Source: CAVRUF01 sp963716005 (GTDB taxonomy: Bacteria; Actinomycetota; Thermoleophilia; Gaiellales; Gaiellaceae). From it: DNA of 64,000 bases. The position numbers and the translations under genes are program-made. A model generated the notes under the pieces. The model was not told where the DNA came from. It searched no databases and saw nothing but the letters and a program-made list of their open reading frames with translations. The stretch lies in the NCBI GenBank assembly GCA_963716005.1, contig OY970285.1:1612001-1676000 (forward strand), written 5' to 3'. Shown here one piece after another: positions 29,054-38,631 of the stretch (position 1 is its first letter; each line of letters begins with the position of its first letter).

Positions 29054-29840
29054 CTACGCGAAGATGAGCGAGCGGTAGGTGATCGTGCGCTCCATGCCGA
29101 TCGAGTCGTAGAGCGCGAGCGCCGGGTCGTTCTCCGGGCGGACGAAGAGGCACACCTGCGGCGTCTGCTCGAGAAGCAGGCGGCAGAGGTCGGCGAGGGC
29201 GCGCTTCGCGTAGCCGCGGCCGCGCAGGGCGGGCTCGACCCAGACCTGCTGGAGCTGGACGGCGCGGTGCGTCCACGCCGACGCCTCGGCCTTGAAGAGC
29301 ACGTGGCCCTCCTCCCGCCAGATCCAGCTTCGGCCCTGCTCGATCTGCGCGCGCGTGCGCCACTCGAAGAGCGACGGGTCGCGGCCGTAGGCGTCGATCC
29401 CGACCTCCTCGTAGTACGCGTCGGCCGCGGCGGGGACGATCAGGTCGAGATCGTCGAGCGTCGCCGCGCGCAGCCCGCTCTCCCCCGGCGGCGGCGGCGT
29501 GTCGAGCACGTACACCGGCTGGCCGGGGCGGTCGTCCGCGCGGAGTCGGAAGCCGTCGGCCGATCGCGTCCCAGAGCTCGGTCACCGCGCCCTCCTCGCC
29601 CACGATCATCCGCGGCTCGCCCTCGACGGCGAGATCGGCGAACTCCGCCGTGTCCGGCCCGGACGGGACGACGTTCGCGCCGACGTGGCAGAGCGCCGTG
29701 AGCTTGCCGCCCTCCTCGAGCGCGGCGAAACGGCCGAGCCCGCGCCGGGCGACGTCCTCGAGGAACACGCGCTCGACCGGGTCGGCGGCGCAGAACGCGA
29801 GGATCCGGTGGAGGTCGGGCGAGCGGACGAGCCGCGGCAC
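29054..29840 (-). CDS. GNAT acetyltransferase with N-terminal DUF4081-like domain (one frameshift)
   Basis: The N-terminal half (PRLVRSPDLHRILAFCAADP, then GGKLTALCHVGANVVP) matches the DUF4081 domain that precedes GNAT domains in actinobacteria. The C-terminal half is a GNAT fold with the acetyl-CoA loop in QQVWVEPALRGRGYAKRAL and VRPENDPALALYDSIGM. A one-base break near 29565 separates them. The substrate is unknown. GTG 29840 is preceded by TATCGT with a six-base gap, which favours it over the GTG six codons upstream. Confidence 0.8.
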
Positions 29841-29852
29841 GCCCGGACGATA
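29841..29852 (-). promoter_or_regulatory. Leaderless promoter deciding the GNAT gene start
   Basis: TATCGT (29852-29847 on the minus strand) plus six bases leads to GTG 29840. An in-frame GTG at 29858 has no such box. Confidence 0.5.
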
Positions 29853-29915
29853 CGCCACGTCGGCACCCTCAAACCGGCGCCGACGTCCAGACGACACGCA
29901 CAAAGCACAACCGGA

Positions 29916-29927
29916 TAGGCTGCCGCC
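29916..29927 (+). promoter_or_regulatory. Leaderless promoter of the nucleoside phosphorylase gene
   Basis: TAGGCT (29916-29921) is followed by six bases and the GTG at 29928. There is no ribosome-binding site. Confidence 0.55.
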
Positions 29928-30636
29928 GTGCCGATCCACGTCCGCGCCGAACGAGGGCGACTACGCCGAGGCGTGCCTCCTCCCGGGAGATCCGCTGCGG
30001 GCCAAGTACATCGCCGAGACGTTCCTCTCGGACGTCCACCAGCGCAACTCGGAGCGCGGGATGCTCGGCTACACGGGCACGTTCGAAGGCAAGCCGGTCT
30101 CGGTGCAGTCGACCGGGATGGGGTGCCCGTCGGCGGCGATCGTGATCGAGGAGCTCATCCAACTCGGCGTGAAGCGGCTGCTCCGCGTCGGCACCTGCGG
30201 CGGACTCCAGCCGGACCTCGAGCTCGGCGACCTGATCGTCGCCCTCTCGGCCGTCCCCGCGGACGGGACGGCACGCCACTACGTCGGCGGCGAGCCGCAC
30301 GCGCCCACCGCGGACTTCGAGCTCGTCCACGCGGCCGTCCACTCGGCCAAGGAGATGGGGAAGCGCGTGCGGATCGGGCCGATCGTCTCGAGCGACGTCT
30401 TCTACGACCCGGACACCGGCCGCGCCCAGCGCTGGTCGGACCGCGGCATCCTCGCCGTCGAGATGGAGGCGGCCGTCCTCTTCACGGTCGGCGCGCTGCG
30501 CAAGGTGCAGGCGGGCTGCCTCCTCACCGTGAGCGACGTGATCGTCGAGGGCGAGTTCAAGCGGATCACGGACGAAGAGCTGCGCGCCGCGGTTGACCAG
30601 ATGACCGAGCTCGCGCTCGGCACCGTCACCCAGTGA
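29928..30636 (+). CDS. deoD: Purine nucleoside phosphorylase, DeoD type (one frameshift)
   Basis: The enzyme splits purine nucleosides with phosphate. Family landmarks are MPIHVRA, the phosphate-binding LLPGDPLRAKYIAETFL, STGMGCPSAAIVIEEL, VGTCGGLQPDLELGDLI, and the specificity segment VEMEAAVLFTVGAL, with the Asp of VSDVI as catalytic acid. Length of about 235 residues is normal for hexameric DeoD. One extra base near 29950 breaks the frame after the first eight codons. The stop overlaps the GTG of the following lipid kinase as GTGA. In the salvage pathway it would feed hypoxanthine to Hpt. Confidence 0.92.
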
Positions 30637-31549
30637 GCGACACCGTCTTCGTCGTCAACCCGGCGTCCGCCGGCGGCTCGACCGGGCGACGCTGGCCGGA
30701 GATCGCGCGCAGGGCGGCCGCGTCCGGGCTCGACGGCGACGCCTTCATCTCCACGCAGGCCGGGCGAGGTCGCCGACCTCACCGCGCGGGCGGTCGCCGA
30801 GGGCGCGAAGCGCGTGGTCGCAGTGGGTGGCGACGGAACGGTCTACGAGGCGGTCAACGGGCTCATGCGCGCGGGCGCGGAGGACGTCGAGCTGGCCATC
30901 CTCCCCCGCGGCACCGGCAAGGACTACATGCGCACGTTCTCGATCCCCGGCGACCTCGACAAGGCGCTCGCGATCGCCAAGGACGGCGCCGTGCGGACGA
31001 TCGACGTCGGCCACGCCCGCTACCTCGGCTGGGACGGGACCGACAAGGAGTCGTGGTTCGCGAACTTCGGCGGCGCCGGGATCAGCGGCGCGATCGCCCG
31101 GCGCGCGGACACGTCCTCGAAGGCGCTCGGCGGCCGGGTCTCCTTCTTCTGGGCGACCACGAGCGTGTTCATGCGCTGGACGCCGAGCCAGATGACCGTG
31201 CGCGTGGACGGCGAGGAGCACTCGGGCCGCATGCTCGAGGTGCTCGCGACGATCGGCGAGCTACGCGGCGGGCGGCATGAAGGTGACTCCCGACGCCTTG
31301 CCCGACGACGGCCTGCTCGACGTCCTCCTGATCGGGGACGTGAACAAGGCCGATTTCGTCATGACCGTCCCGAAGATGTACCGCGGGACGCACGTGAAGC
31401 ACAAGAAGGTCTCGACGCTGCGCGGCCGGGAGGTCGCGATCGAGGCGGAGGAGTCCCTCCCGGTGGCGCTCGACGGCGAGCAGCCGGGGACGACGCCGAT
31501 CGTCTTCAGCGTCGTGCCGGGCGCACTGAAGCTCCGCGTGCCCGCCTAG
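30633..31549 (+). CDS. Diacylglycerol kinase family lipid kinase (two frameshifts)
   Basis: The N-terminus VFVVNPASAGGSTGRRWPEI and the nucleotide loop VAVGGDGTVYEAVNGLM define the DAGK catalytic family (DgkB/YegS type). LAILPRGTGKDYMRTFSIP and the C-terminal lobe segment KVTPDALPDDGLLDVLLIGDV confirm it. Breaks near 30765 and 31262 divide about 305 residues into three frames. The GTG start is coupled to the phosphorylase stop. The lipid substrate (diacylglycerol, or another membrane lipid) is not determined by the sequence. The TAG stop shares CTAG with the opposing gene. Confidence 0.87.
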
Positions 31550-31938
31550 GCGGGGGGAGTCTTCTTGGCAGCCGGCTTCTTGGCGGCCGGCTTCTTCGCC
31601 GCGGCGGGCTTCTTGGCGGCGGCGGGCTTCTTCGCGGCCGGCTTCTTGGCGGCGGGCTTCTTCGCCGGAGCGCCCTCGAGCTTCGCGAGGCGCTTCTCGA
31701 GCTTCTCCAGGTTCAGGCGGAGATCCTTGATCTCGTCGGCTGCAGCGAGGCCGACCTGGCGAAGCGTCTGCCGGGTCTTCTCGTCAACTGTGCCCCTGGC
31801 GGACATGACCTTCCCGAGCGCCTCGGTCACGCGCGGGTTCTTGCCCATCTCCTCGAGAAGGCGCGTCACGGCCTCTTCGCCGGCGCTGGCGAGCCGGCCG
31901 AGAACGGTTGCATCCGAGTTGTTCTTGCTGTCTGCCAT
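31546..31938 (-). CDS. Helical protein with histone H1-like Lys/Ala/Pro tail
   Basis: The 130-residue protein has a helical N-terminal half with a heptad-like segment (DEIKDLRLNLEKLEKRLAKLEG) and a C-terminal tail made almost entirely of AKKPAAKKPA-type repeats, like histone H1 and HupS/HU-tail proteins. The tail should bind DNA or another polyanion (inference). The N-terminal part resembles phasin-like or poly-helical stress proteins only loosely. The ATG start has an AAGGAG site 7 bases upstream. The purely repetitive tail is encoded by 12-15 bp repeats that may vary in number. Confidence 0.75.
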   Translation of the reverse strand: MADSKNNSDATVLGRLASAGEEAVTRLLEEMGKNPRVTEALGKVMSARGTVDEKTRQTLRQVGLAAADEIKDLRLNLEKLEKRLAKLEGAPAKKPAAKKPAAKKPAAAKKPAAAKKPAAKKPAAKKTPPA

Positions 31939-31997
31939 ACGTCTCCTTCGTGGTCTCGACTGGACAATACCCACGAAGAGCAGGCCGACACGCCGGT

Positions 31998-32864
31998 TCA
32001 GGCGGTGTGAACGCGGCGGCGGCGTGCGAACCAGACCGCGGCGAGCACGAGGCCGGCGAGCAGCGCGAGCGGCGCGATCGTCGCCACGGCGACGAACGTC
32101 CAGGCGGCGACCGCGAGGAAGGCCTGCGCGCCGTCGCTCCAGGCGTCCACGATCCCACCGTCGCTCGAAGCGGCGACCGGCGCCGCACGCTCGCCGAGCA
32201 CGATCGAGATGGTCGCGTACGCGGTCTGGTCGTCGAGGTAGCGAAGGCGTCCCCGGGCCTCCTCGAGCTGGAGCTGCGTGTCGTTCAGGTTCGACTGCAC
32301 CGCGAGCGCGGACTGAACTGTGTCGGCCTTCGCAAGCAGCGCGAGCAGCTGACGCTCGACGGCCTCGAGATGGCGGACGCGCGACTGGAGGTCGACGTAC
32401 TCCGCCGTGACCTCGGTCGAGGTCTCCTGCTCGCTCTCCAGGCGTCCGAGTGACTCGAGCGAGGCCAGCGACGTGACGTAGGACTTCGCCGGCACGCGAA
32501 CGACGATCGAGCCGCGCGTGGACTTTCCGGGCTTCGGCTTGCTCGACTCCGAGCTGACGACGAACCCGCCGGCGCCGGCCGCGATCGCGCGAGCCTCCCG
32601 GATCGCGTCGTCGAAGTCGCCGCGCGCGACCGAGAGACGGATCGACGCGTTCTGGATCACCTTCTCCCCGACCGGGGGCACGCCCGGCGCGACCACGGCG
32701 ACGTCCTCGCCCCCGCCGGCGGCGGAGTCCTCGTCGACAACCGTTGGTTCCTCCATCGCGGCGCCCGCTGTGGCGCTGGCCGAGTCATCGGAGCCGGAGG
32801 AGCACCCGACGGCAAGGAGGAGGGTGGCGCACGCAAGCACGAGGATCGGGAGTGTTTTTCTCAT
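31998..32864 (-). CDS. DUF4349 lipoprotein
   Basis: The 288-residue protein has a lipobox (LLLAVGC), a Ser/Ala/Glu linker, the DUF4349 core (EKVIQNASIRLSVARGDFDDAI, GFVVSSESS, GSIVVRVPAKSY), a long coiled coil (YVDLQSRVRHLEAVERQLLALL) and a C-terminal membrane helix with an RRRR stop. It is intact. The family is found in cell envelopes with unknown function; the lipid anchor plus a C-terminal helix place the coiled coil outside the membrane. It is divergent from the thioesterase gene. Confidence 0.87.
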   Translation of the reverse strand: MRKTLPILVLACATLLLAVGCSSGSDDSASATAGAAMEEPTVVDEDSAAGGGEDVAVVAPGVPPVGEKVIQNASIRLSVARGDFDDAIREARAIAAGAGGFVVSSESSKPKPGKSTRGSIVVRVPAKSYVTSLASLESLGRLESEQETSTEVTAEYVDLQSRVRHLEAVERQLLALLAKADTVQSALAVQSNLNDTQLQLEEARGRLRYLDDQTAYATISIVLGERAAPVAASSDGGIVDAWSDGAQAFLAVAAWTFVAVATIAPLALLAGLVLAAVWFARRRRVHTA

Positions 32865-32907
32865 CGTGGTTGCTCTGACCGCCCGAACGCTGCGAAAGTT
32901 CCCGGCC

Positions 32908-33327
32908 GTGGACGGCTTTCGCTTCTCCGAGGATCTCAGCGTCCGCTTCAGCGAGACCGACGCGCAGGGGATCGCGAACAACGCCGTGTACCTGAACTGG
33001 TTCGAGGTGGCGCGCGTCGCCTACCTGGCGCGGTTTCGCGGCGGCTACAAGGGCATGATCGAGACCGGCGTCGAGGCGGTCACGCTCGAGACCCACGTCC
33101 GCTACCGCGCCCCGTGCCGCTTCGACGATCAGTTGCGGCTCTGGGTCCGCGTGCCCGAACCGGAGAAGCTCCGCGCACGGTTCCGCTTCGAGTACGCCAT
33201 CGAGCGGGACGGCGAGGTCGTGGCCGACGGCTGGACGAGCCACGCCACTGTCGACGCCGACTCGCTCTCGCCCGTGCGGATGCCCGGCTGGCTCGCGGAC
33301 GAGATCCGCGCCGCGGAAACCGCCTAG
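32908..33327 (+). CDS. Acyl-CoA thioesterase, hotdog fold (4-HBT type)
   Basis: The 139-residue protein has the 4-hydroxybenzoyl-CoA thioesterase signature VRFSETDAQGIANNAVYLNWFE, in which the Asp is the catalytic residue, followed by FRGGYKGMIETG and a hotdog beta-sheet. It hydrolyses some acyl-CoA in the cytoplasm; the substrate is unknown. GTG 32908 is the nearest start before the conserved region, though another GTG at 32869 is in frame. It ends three bases before the opposing VanW gene stop. Confidence 0.83.
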   Translation: MDGFRFSEDLSVRFSETDAQGIANNAVYLNWFEVARVAYLARFRGGYKGMIETGVEAVTLETHVRYRAPCRFDDQLRLWVRVPEPEKLRARFRFEYAIERDGEVVADGWTSHATVDADSLSPVRMPGWLADEIRAAETA

Positions 33328-33329
33328 TC

Positions 33330-35265
33330 CTAGCGCGGCCGGGGGTTCGTCGTCGTCGGGCCGGTGGTCGTCCCGCCCGTTCCGGGCGGCGAAGGCGGCG
33401 GCGCCGGAGGATTCGCGGGCGGCGTAGGCGGAGGCGGCGCGACCGGGATCGTCCCGACGCGGACGATGCGCGGCTCCGAGGCGTAGTAGGTCGTGAACGT
33501 CTCCTCGTAGAGCACCTTCTCGCCCTGGTAGACGGTGCGCGTGACCGTGACCTGGCGCGACGGCTCGCCCGGATCCTCGACGACCTTCTCGCCCACGTGC
33601 ATCGTCGGGTCGGGGACCCGCTCGACCTTCGGCTTGCCCGTGGGCTTCAGCGGGCCCGCGACGCTCTCGACGTGGCGGTTCATCGGCGCGCCGAGGATGC
33701 GGATCGTGATTCCCGTGTCGCCGTTCTCGCCGCGCATGACGACCCAGTTCTTCGTGTCGTTGATGAACTCCAGGTTCACGTCCGGGTAGTTCACGGTCGC
33801 GTCGCGGCCGAGCGGGATAGCGGCTGATGTAGAGGCTGTGCGCGCGGCGCACGGTCAGGTCGAGCCCGGCCTCCCACGCGGCGTTGAAGACGGTCGTGGC
33901 GACCTGCGAGACGCCGCCGCCGAAGGCATCCTTGTACTCGTTGTCCATGATCGTCGGCGCCATGCGGAAGCCGCGCTTTTCCGTGCGCGGGCCGACGACG
34001 TCGTTGAAGGAGAACGTCTGCCCGCCCGCGAGCGTCGTCCCGTTGATGAGGCGCGTGGCGAGCTGGAGGTTGGTGATGCGGTCGAACGTACCCGAGTACG
34101 GCGTGTAGAAGGACGCGAGCACGCGCGTGACCCCCATCGCCTTCGCCTTGGCCGTGGTCAGTGCGGGCGGCGACTCGACGACGACCAGGCCCGCCTCGCG
34201 GCGCTGCGTGGAGAGCGCGCCTGCGAGGAGCGCCTTCGCGGTCGCGGCCGCGTCGAGCTTGCGCCCGGCGCCGCTCGGGACGACGCGCACGTGCACTCCG
34301 TCCGCGGCGACCTTGAACGACGCCTCCTTTGGCCTGCGGTTGACCGCGCGGGCGAGGCCGTTGAAGTACCGGTTCGCCTCGGGCCCGCCGACCCCGAGCT
34401 CGGAGCGCCCTTCGGCCGGAAGGCGAAGGAGCCCTGCCATCTGCTGGGGCCGCACGACCCAGTGCGCGTTCTTCCAGCCGAAGCGAACCGACGCGGACAG
34501 GGCCGTCCGGACCTGATCCATGACCGGCGCCAGCTCCTCGCTCGTCACCTCGGGCTGGGCGACCGAGACGGGCAGCGCAACCGGAATCCGCTCGAAGTGC
34601 GCGAGCTTGTGGACGATCGAATCGCCCGCCTCGCGCCGGTTCAGCGCACGGCCTTCGCGTGCTTCCACGAGGACGGGATCCAGGCCGCTCAGCTTGATCG
34701 CCGCGTTGCGGCCGGGCTGGTCGTAGCCCTTCGCGATCGCGTCGAGCTTCGCCGCCAGCGCCGGCTCGTAGACCTCAGCGGCCGGATCGACGTCTGCGCC
34801 CTTGAGGCGCACCACGAGGCGCTTGATGCCGCGGAACGGCATCGGCCACGCGCCCTCGTCCTGGGCCTCGGCGGCGAAGCGGCTCCAGTCGACCTCGGCC
34901 TCGACGTCGGCCGGCGCGATCTCGAACGACTTCCCCGCGACGGTGACGACGAGGGGTTTCGACTCGACCGACTCGTACTTCTCCGCGAGGAACGCCGTCG
35001 CCTCGCTTTGGTTCATCCCCGAAACGTCGACGCCCGCGACGGTCACGCCCGCGGCGATCTCGTCGTTCGAGCCCGCGAAGAGCACGCCGACCGTGACCCC
35101 GAAGAAGAGGACGAGCGCGCTCGTCCAGACGACGATGCGCTTCCAGGGCACGGACCGGACCGCGACGATGACCTGTTTGCCGCGGCTTTTCTTGCGCTTC
35201 CGTACCGGCCTGGGCGGCGGCTCCGCTGCCGCTGCTCCAAATGCGCTTCCACCCTCTTGCTCCAC
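33330..35265 (-). CDS. VanW family protein with peptidoglycan-binding and G5 domains (one frameshift)
   Basis: About 645 residues: a basic cytoplasmic N-terminus (RKRKKSRGK), one membrane helix (residues 46-66), two putative peptidoglycan-binding modules, then the VanW domain (LASFYTPYSGTFDRITNLQLAT, INGTTLAGGQTFSFNDVVG, GGGVSQVATTVFNAAWEAGL). A G5 domain (VERVPDPTMHVGEKVVEDPG and following) and a Pro/Thr/Gly tail finish the chain. G5 domains bind wall polysaccharide. One extra C near 33818 breaks the frame between VanW and G5. The protein is a membrane-anchored wall remodelling or wall-binding protein; enzymatic activity of VanW domains is not established. Confidence 0.87.
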
Positions 35266-35307
35266 CGACAGAAGACTAGCCGCGCCAGCGCTTTCCTTAC
35301 ATGGGAA

Positions 35308-36235
35308 CTACCAGCGGCGCGGCGGCTCGAGGCCCGCCTGCTCGCGCAGCTCGAGAACTCGCAGCACGTGTTCGTCGAGCAGGCCCTTCTCCGCCAGCGG
35401 AACGAGCGCGGCGACGGCCTCGCGCGCGTCCCTGCTGCTCGTGAAGAGAACGAGGTCGGCGCCCGCCCGGATCGACTGAACGGCCCAGCGCCGTGTCCAG
35501 TCGCCCGTCTGCACGACCGAGAGCGAATCGGTGATCGCGACGCCCTCGAAGCCCATGGCGCGCAGGCGCTGGTACGTCTTCGGGTTCGCGACCGCCCGGC
35601 GCGGCCCGAGCTCCTTGTAGAACGCGTGGCTCGTCATCACGCACGGGACTCCCGCGTCGATCGCGGCCCGGAACGCCGCGAGCTCCTTGGGGACGAGATG
35701 CGCCTTGACGTGCGGCTCGAAGTCGGTCGAGACCGGAGCGCTCCCGAGGCCCGGGAAGTGCTTGACGCAGGCGATCGCCCTTCCGTCCGCGAGGCCACGC
35801 GCGAACGCGAGGCCGAGCGCGGGCCGGGAGAAGTGCCGCGACCCGAGCGGCCCGGTCTTCAGGTCGAGAACCGGCGCGAAGTCGCCGTGGACTCCCCTCC
35901 TGCGCAGCGCCCGCGCCGTCGCGCGCCCGGCGTTTCGCGCCGCGGCCTTCGTCCGGTACGAGGACGCGGCAGGCGGCCGGCGGGGCCTTCGAGAACGCCC
36001 GGACCTCCCCGCCCTCCTGGTCCACGAACACGAGCGTGTTCTTCGGGCGCCGCTCCGAGAGGTTCCACCGCTGGACGAGGATCCCGGCCGCTCCACGCGG
36101 CGCCTTCGGGACGGTCGAGACGACCACGAGCGCGGCCTTGTGGCGCGGCGAGAGCCCGGCGAGCGGGTCGGCGTCGGCGGGCGCCGAGAAGCCGAGCGCC
36201 GCGATGACCGCCTGTGCGAACGCCGCGAAGAGCAC
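35308..36235 (-). CDS. Glycoside hydrolase family 3-like exported protein (one frameshift)
   Basis: The sequence has a short hydrophobic N-terminus followed by LVFVDQEGG, DFAPVLDL, CVKHFPGLG and GFEGVAITDSLSV, the latter holding the GH3 nucleophile Asp. About 308 residues are encoded, as in NagZ-type beta-N-acetylhexosaminidases. The usual Asp-His dyad (motif around KHFPGHGxxxxDSH) is altered: here it reads GLGSAPVSTDFEPH, so the acid/base His is not at its normal place. The frame breaks near 35975. The GTG start uses the shared promoter with the acyl-CoA dehydrogenase gene. Role in wall turnover is inference. Confidence 0.8.
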
Positions 36236-36252
36236 GGCCGTAGACTAGTTCC
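36236..36252. promoter_or_regulatory. Bidirectional leaderless promoter (TAGACTA)
   Basis: TAGACTA (36241-36247) reads TAGACT on the plus strand and TAGTCT on the minus strand, and each is exactly six bases from a GTG start (36253 plus, 36235 minus). One 7-bp element thus supplies the -10 box of two divergent leaderless genes. Confidence 0.6.
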
Positions 36253-37464
36253 GTGGACTTTTCGCTCACACCGGAGCAGCGCGCGATCCAGGCAACCGTC
36301 CGTCAATTCGTCGACGACCGGGTGCTGCCGAACGCGATCGAGAACGACATCGCCCACCATCTCGACATGGGGATCATCGAGGGCATGGCCGAGCTCGGCC
36401 TGCTCGGAATGGTCATCCCGGAGGAGTACGGCGGCGCCGGTCTCGACTTCGTCTCCGAGGCGCTCGTCTGCGAGGAGATCGAGCGCGGCGAGGCGGCGTT
36501 TCGCACGCTCATCTCCGTCCACGTCGGGCTGAACTCGCTGGCGCTCCTCAAGTACGCGAACGAGGAGCAGAAGGAGCGCTACCTGACCCCGCAGGCGCGC
36601 GGGACCGCGATCGCCTGCTTCGGTCTGACCGAGCCCGCCGCGGGCTCCGACGTCGCCGCGATGCTGACGAACGCGCGCCGCGAGGGCGACTCCTACGTCC
36701 TGAACGGCCAGAAGAACTGGATCTCGTACGCCTCGGTCGCCGACCACGCGGTCGTGTTCGCGAAGACCGACCCGGACGCGAAGCACAAGGGCATCTCCGC
36801 GTTCATCGTCGAGACCGGCTGGGACGGCGTCTCCGCCGTGGACACGGAGAACAAGCTCGGCATCTGGGCCGGATCGACCGGGGAGCTCTTCTTCGAGAAC
36901 GTCGAGATCCCGGCCGAGAACCTCCTCGGCGAGGAGGGCCAGGGCTTCGAGATCGCCATGTACGGGCTCGACCAGGGCCGCTTCACCGTCGCCGCCGGCG
37001 CCTGCGGCGTGATCGCCGCCTGCATCGAGGCCTCCGTCGCGTACGCGCGCGAGCGCCAGACCTTCGGCAAGCCGATCGGCAAGCACCAGTTCGTGCAGGA
37101 CATGATCGCCGAGATGGTGCTCGGCTACGAGACCTCGAAGCTCCTCGTCATGCAGGCCGCGTGGCTCAAGGACCAGGGCGTCCGCAACACGCGGGAGACG
37201 AGCCTCGCCAAGTGGCACGCGACCGAGTCGGCCTTCAAGGCGGCGCACCTCGCGATCCAGGTGCACGGCGCGTACGGCTACTCCGCCGAGTACGGCGTCG
37301 AGCGCCATTTCCGCAACGCGCGCGCGCCGATCATCTACGAGGGCACGACGCAGATCCACAAGATGATGCAGGCGGAGCACGCGCTCGGATACCGCGACCT
37401 GAACGGCAAGGACGGCGACGCCTCGCCGATCACGGCCTGGGCGCCGGCGCTCCTCGCCCGCTAG
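36253..37464 (+). CDS. Acyl-CoA dehydrogenase
   Basis: This FAD enzyme oxidises acyl-CoA at the alpha-beta bond and passes electrons to ETF. The intact 403-residue chain has IPEEYGGAGLDF, the FAD/substrate motif CFGLTEPAAGSDVAAM, the GQKNWISYASVADH segment, RQTFGKPIGKHQFVQDM and the C-terminal IIYEGTTQIHKMM, with the catalytic Glu in YEGT. These features place it near short/branched-chain and glutaryl/butyryl-type enzymes; substrate is not decided. A small exported protein follows after 4 bases on the same strand. Confidence 0.94.
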   Translation: MDFSLTPEQRAIQATVRQFVDDRVLPNAIENDIAHHLDMGIIEGMAELGLLGMVIPEEYGGAGLDFVSEALVCEEIERGEAAFRTLISVHVGLNSLALLKYANEEQKERYLTPQARGTAIACFGLTEPAAGSDVAAMLTNARREGDSYVLNGQKNWISYASVADHAVVFAKTDPDAKHKGISAFIVETGWDGVSAVDTENKLGIWAGSTGELFFENVEIPAENLLGEEGQGFEIAMYGLDQGRFTVAAGACGVIAACIEASVAYARERQTFGKPIGKHQFVQDMIAEMVLGYETSKLLVMQAAWLKDQGVRNTRETSLAKWHATESAFKAAHLAIQVHGAYGYSAEYGVERHFRNARAPIIYEGTTQIHKMMQAEHALGYRDLNGKDGDASPITAWAPALLAR

Positions 37465-37468
37465 GACG

Positions 37469-37966
37469 ATGCGGCTCTTCACGCTCGTTGCGGTTGCGCT
37501 CGTCGCGGCGGCGCTCGCGCTGCCCGCCGGCTCGGCTCCCCCGGCCAAGGGCGTCTTCGTTCCCGGGCAGTCGCTCGGCGGCGTCACGCTCGGGATGACG
37601 CAGGAGGAAGTCCTCGACGCCTGGGGACCGAACCACGGCGTCTGCCTCGAGTGCACGGACGAGACGTGGTACTTCAACTCGGTCCCCTTCGCGCCCGAGG
37701 GCGCCGGGGCTATCTTCGAGGAGGGCGTCGCGGTGCAGCTCTTCACGATCTGGAAGCCGGAGGGCTGGACGACGCCGGACGGGTTGACGCTCGGAGATCC
37801 CGAGGCCGAGGTGCCCGGAGACCTCGTCGTCTCCGAGGAGCGCACGTGCGACGGCTACACGGCCATCCTCGCGCCCGACGAGGACGCGGTCAGCGTCTTC
37901 TACGTCTACGCCGGGTCGCTCTGGGGCTTCGGCCTCATGCGCCCGGAGCTCAATCCGTGTCTTTGA
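37469..37966 (+). CDS. Small secreted protein with SmpA/BamE-like motif
   Basis: The 165-residue product has a signal peptide ending near LPAGSAPPAKG. The mature part starts VFVPGQSLGGVTLGMTQEEVLDAWG, which is reminiscent of the GMT-EEV-WG motif of BamE-like folds, but overall similarity is low. Two close cysteines (CLEC) and two more (TCDG, PCL) could pair. It follows the acyl-CoA dehydrogenase by 4 bases and probably shares its mRNA. The function is unknown. Its end overlaps the HAD gene on the other strand by 17 bp. Confidence 0.7.
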   Translation: MRLFTLVAVALVAAALALPAGSAPPAKGVFVPGQSLGGVTLGMTQEEVLDAWGPNHGVCLECTDETWYFNSVPFAPEGAGAIFEEGVAVQLFTIWKPEGWTTPDGLTLGDPEAEVPGDLVVSEERTCDGYTAILAPDEDAVSVFYVYAGSLWGFGLMRPELNPCL

Positions 37967-38631
37967 GCGCCGCCGGCAGCTCGCCGAGGCTCGTCAGCGC
38001 GTCGTCGCGCTCGGCGTAGCGGCCCTCGCGGTCGAGTAGGAACGCCTGCAGGCCGAGCGCCCGGGCGCCCTCGACGTCGTCGGAGGGCGAGTCGCCGATC
38101 ATCGCCGCCTCCGCGGGCTCGACCTCGAGCAGCTCGAGCACCGCGCGGAAGATGGTCGGGCTCGGCTTCACCTTTCCGTGGCTCCCCGAGGAGATCCACG
38201 CGTCCACGTCGAGCGAGAAGTGGCGTACGAACGCGGCCAGGTCGCGGTTCGTGTTCGAGATGAGGCCGAGCTTCAGGCCGCGGCCGCGCAGCTCGGCGAG
38301 CGTCGGGAGCGCGTCCTCGTAGAGCTCGAAGTTCTCGTGGCGCTCCCACCCGCGCGTGATCTGGAGCGCGATCGCACGGATCGCCGGCCCGTCGGCGCCC
38401 ATGCCGCGGAGAATGTCCTCGGTGAAGCGCACCCAGATCTCCTCGTCGTGGTCGAGCTCGGGGTGGCGACGAAGGTCCTGGAGCGCCTCGGCGCGCGCGG
38501 CCGGGTACCGCTCGGGATCGAGCTCGAGCCCGTAGCACCGCTGCCGCATCGCGGTAGCCGGGGCCGCCGAGCAGCGGCCCGGGCTTCGCGAGCGTGAAGT
38601 CGACGTCGAAGAGGACAGCGCGGAGAGGCAC
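37950..38631 (-). CDS. HAD-superfamily hydrolase (one frameshift, in-frame with nitrilase)
   Basis: Motif I is LRAVLFDVDFTLAKPG (DxDxT), motif II is LGLISNTNRDL, motif III Lys is in HGKVKPSPTIF and motif IV is AAMIGDSPSDDVEGARALG, so it is a phosphatase-type HAD enzyme of about 226 residues with a helical cap. A one-base break near 38555 separates motif I from the cap. The frame before the GTG at 38631 is open into the nitrilase, with no stop between. The substrate is unknown. Confidence 0.85.
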
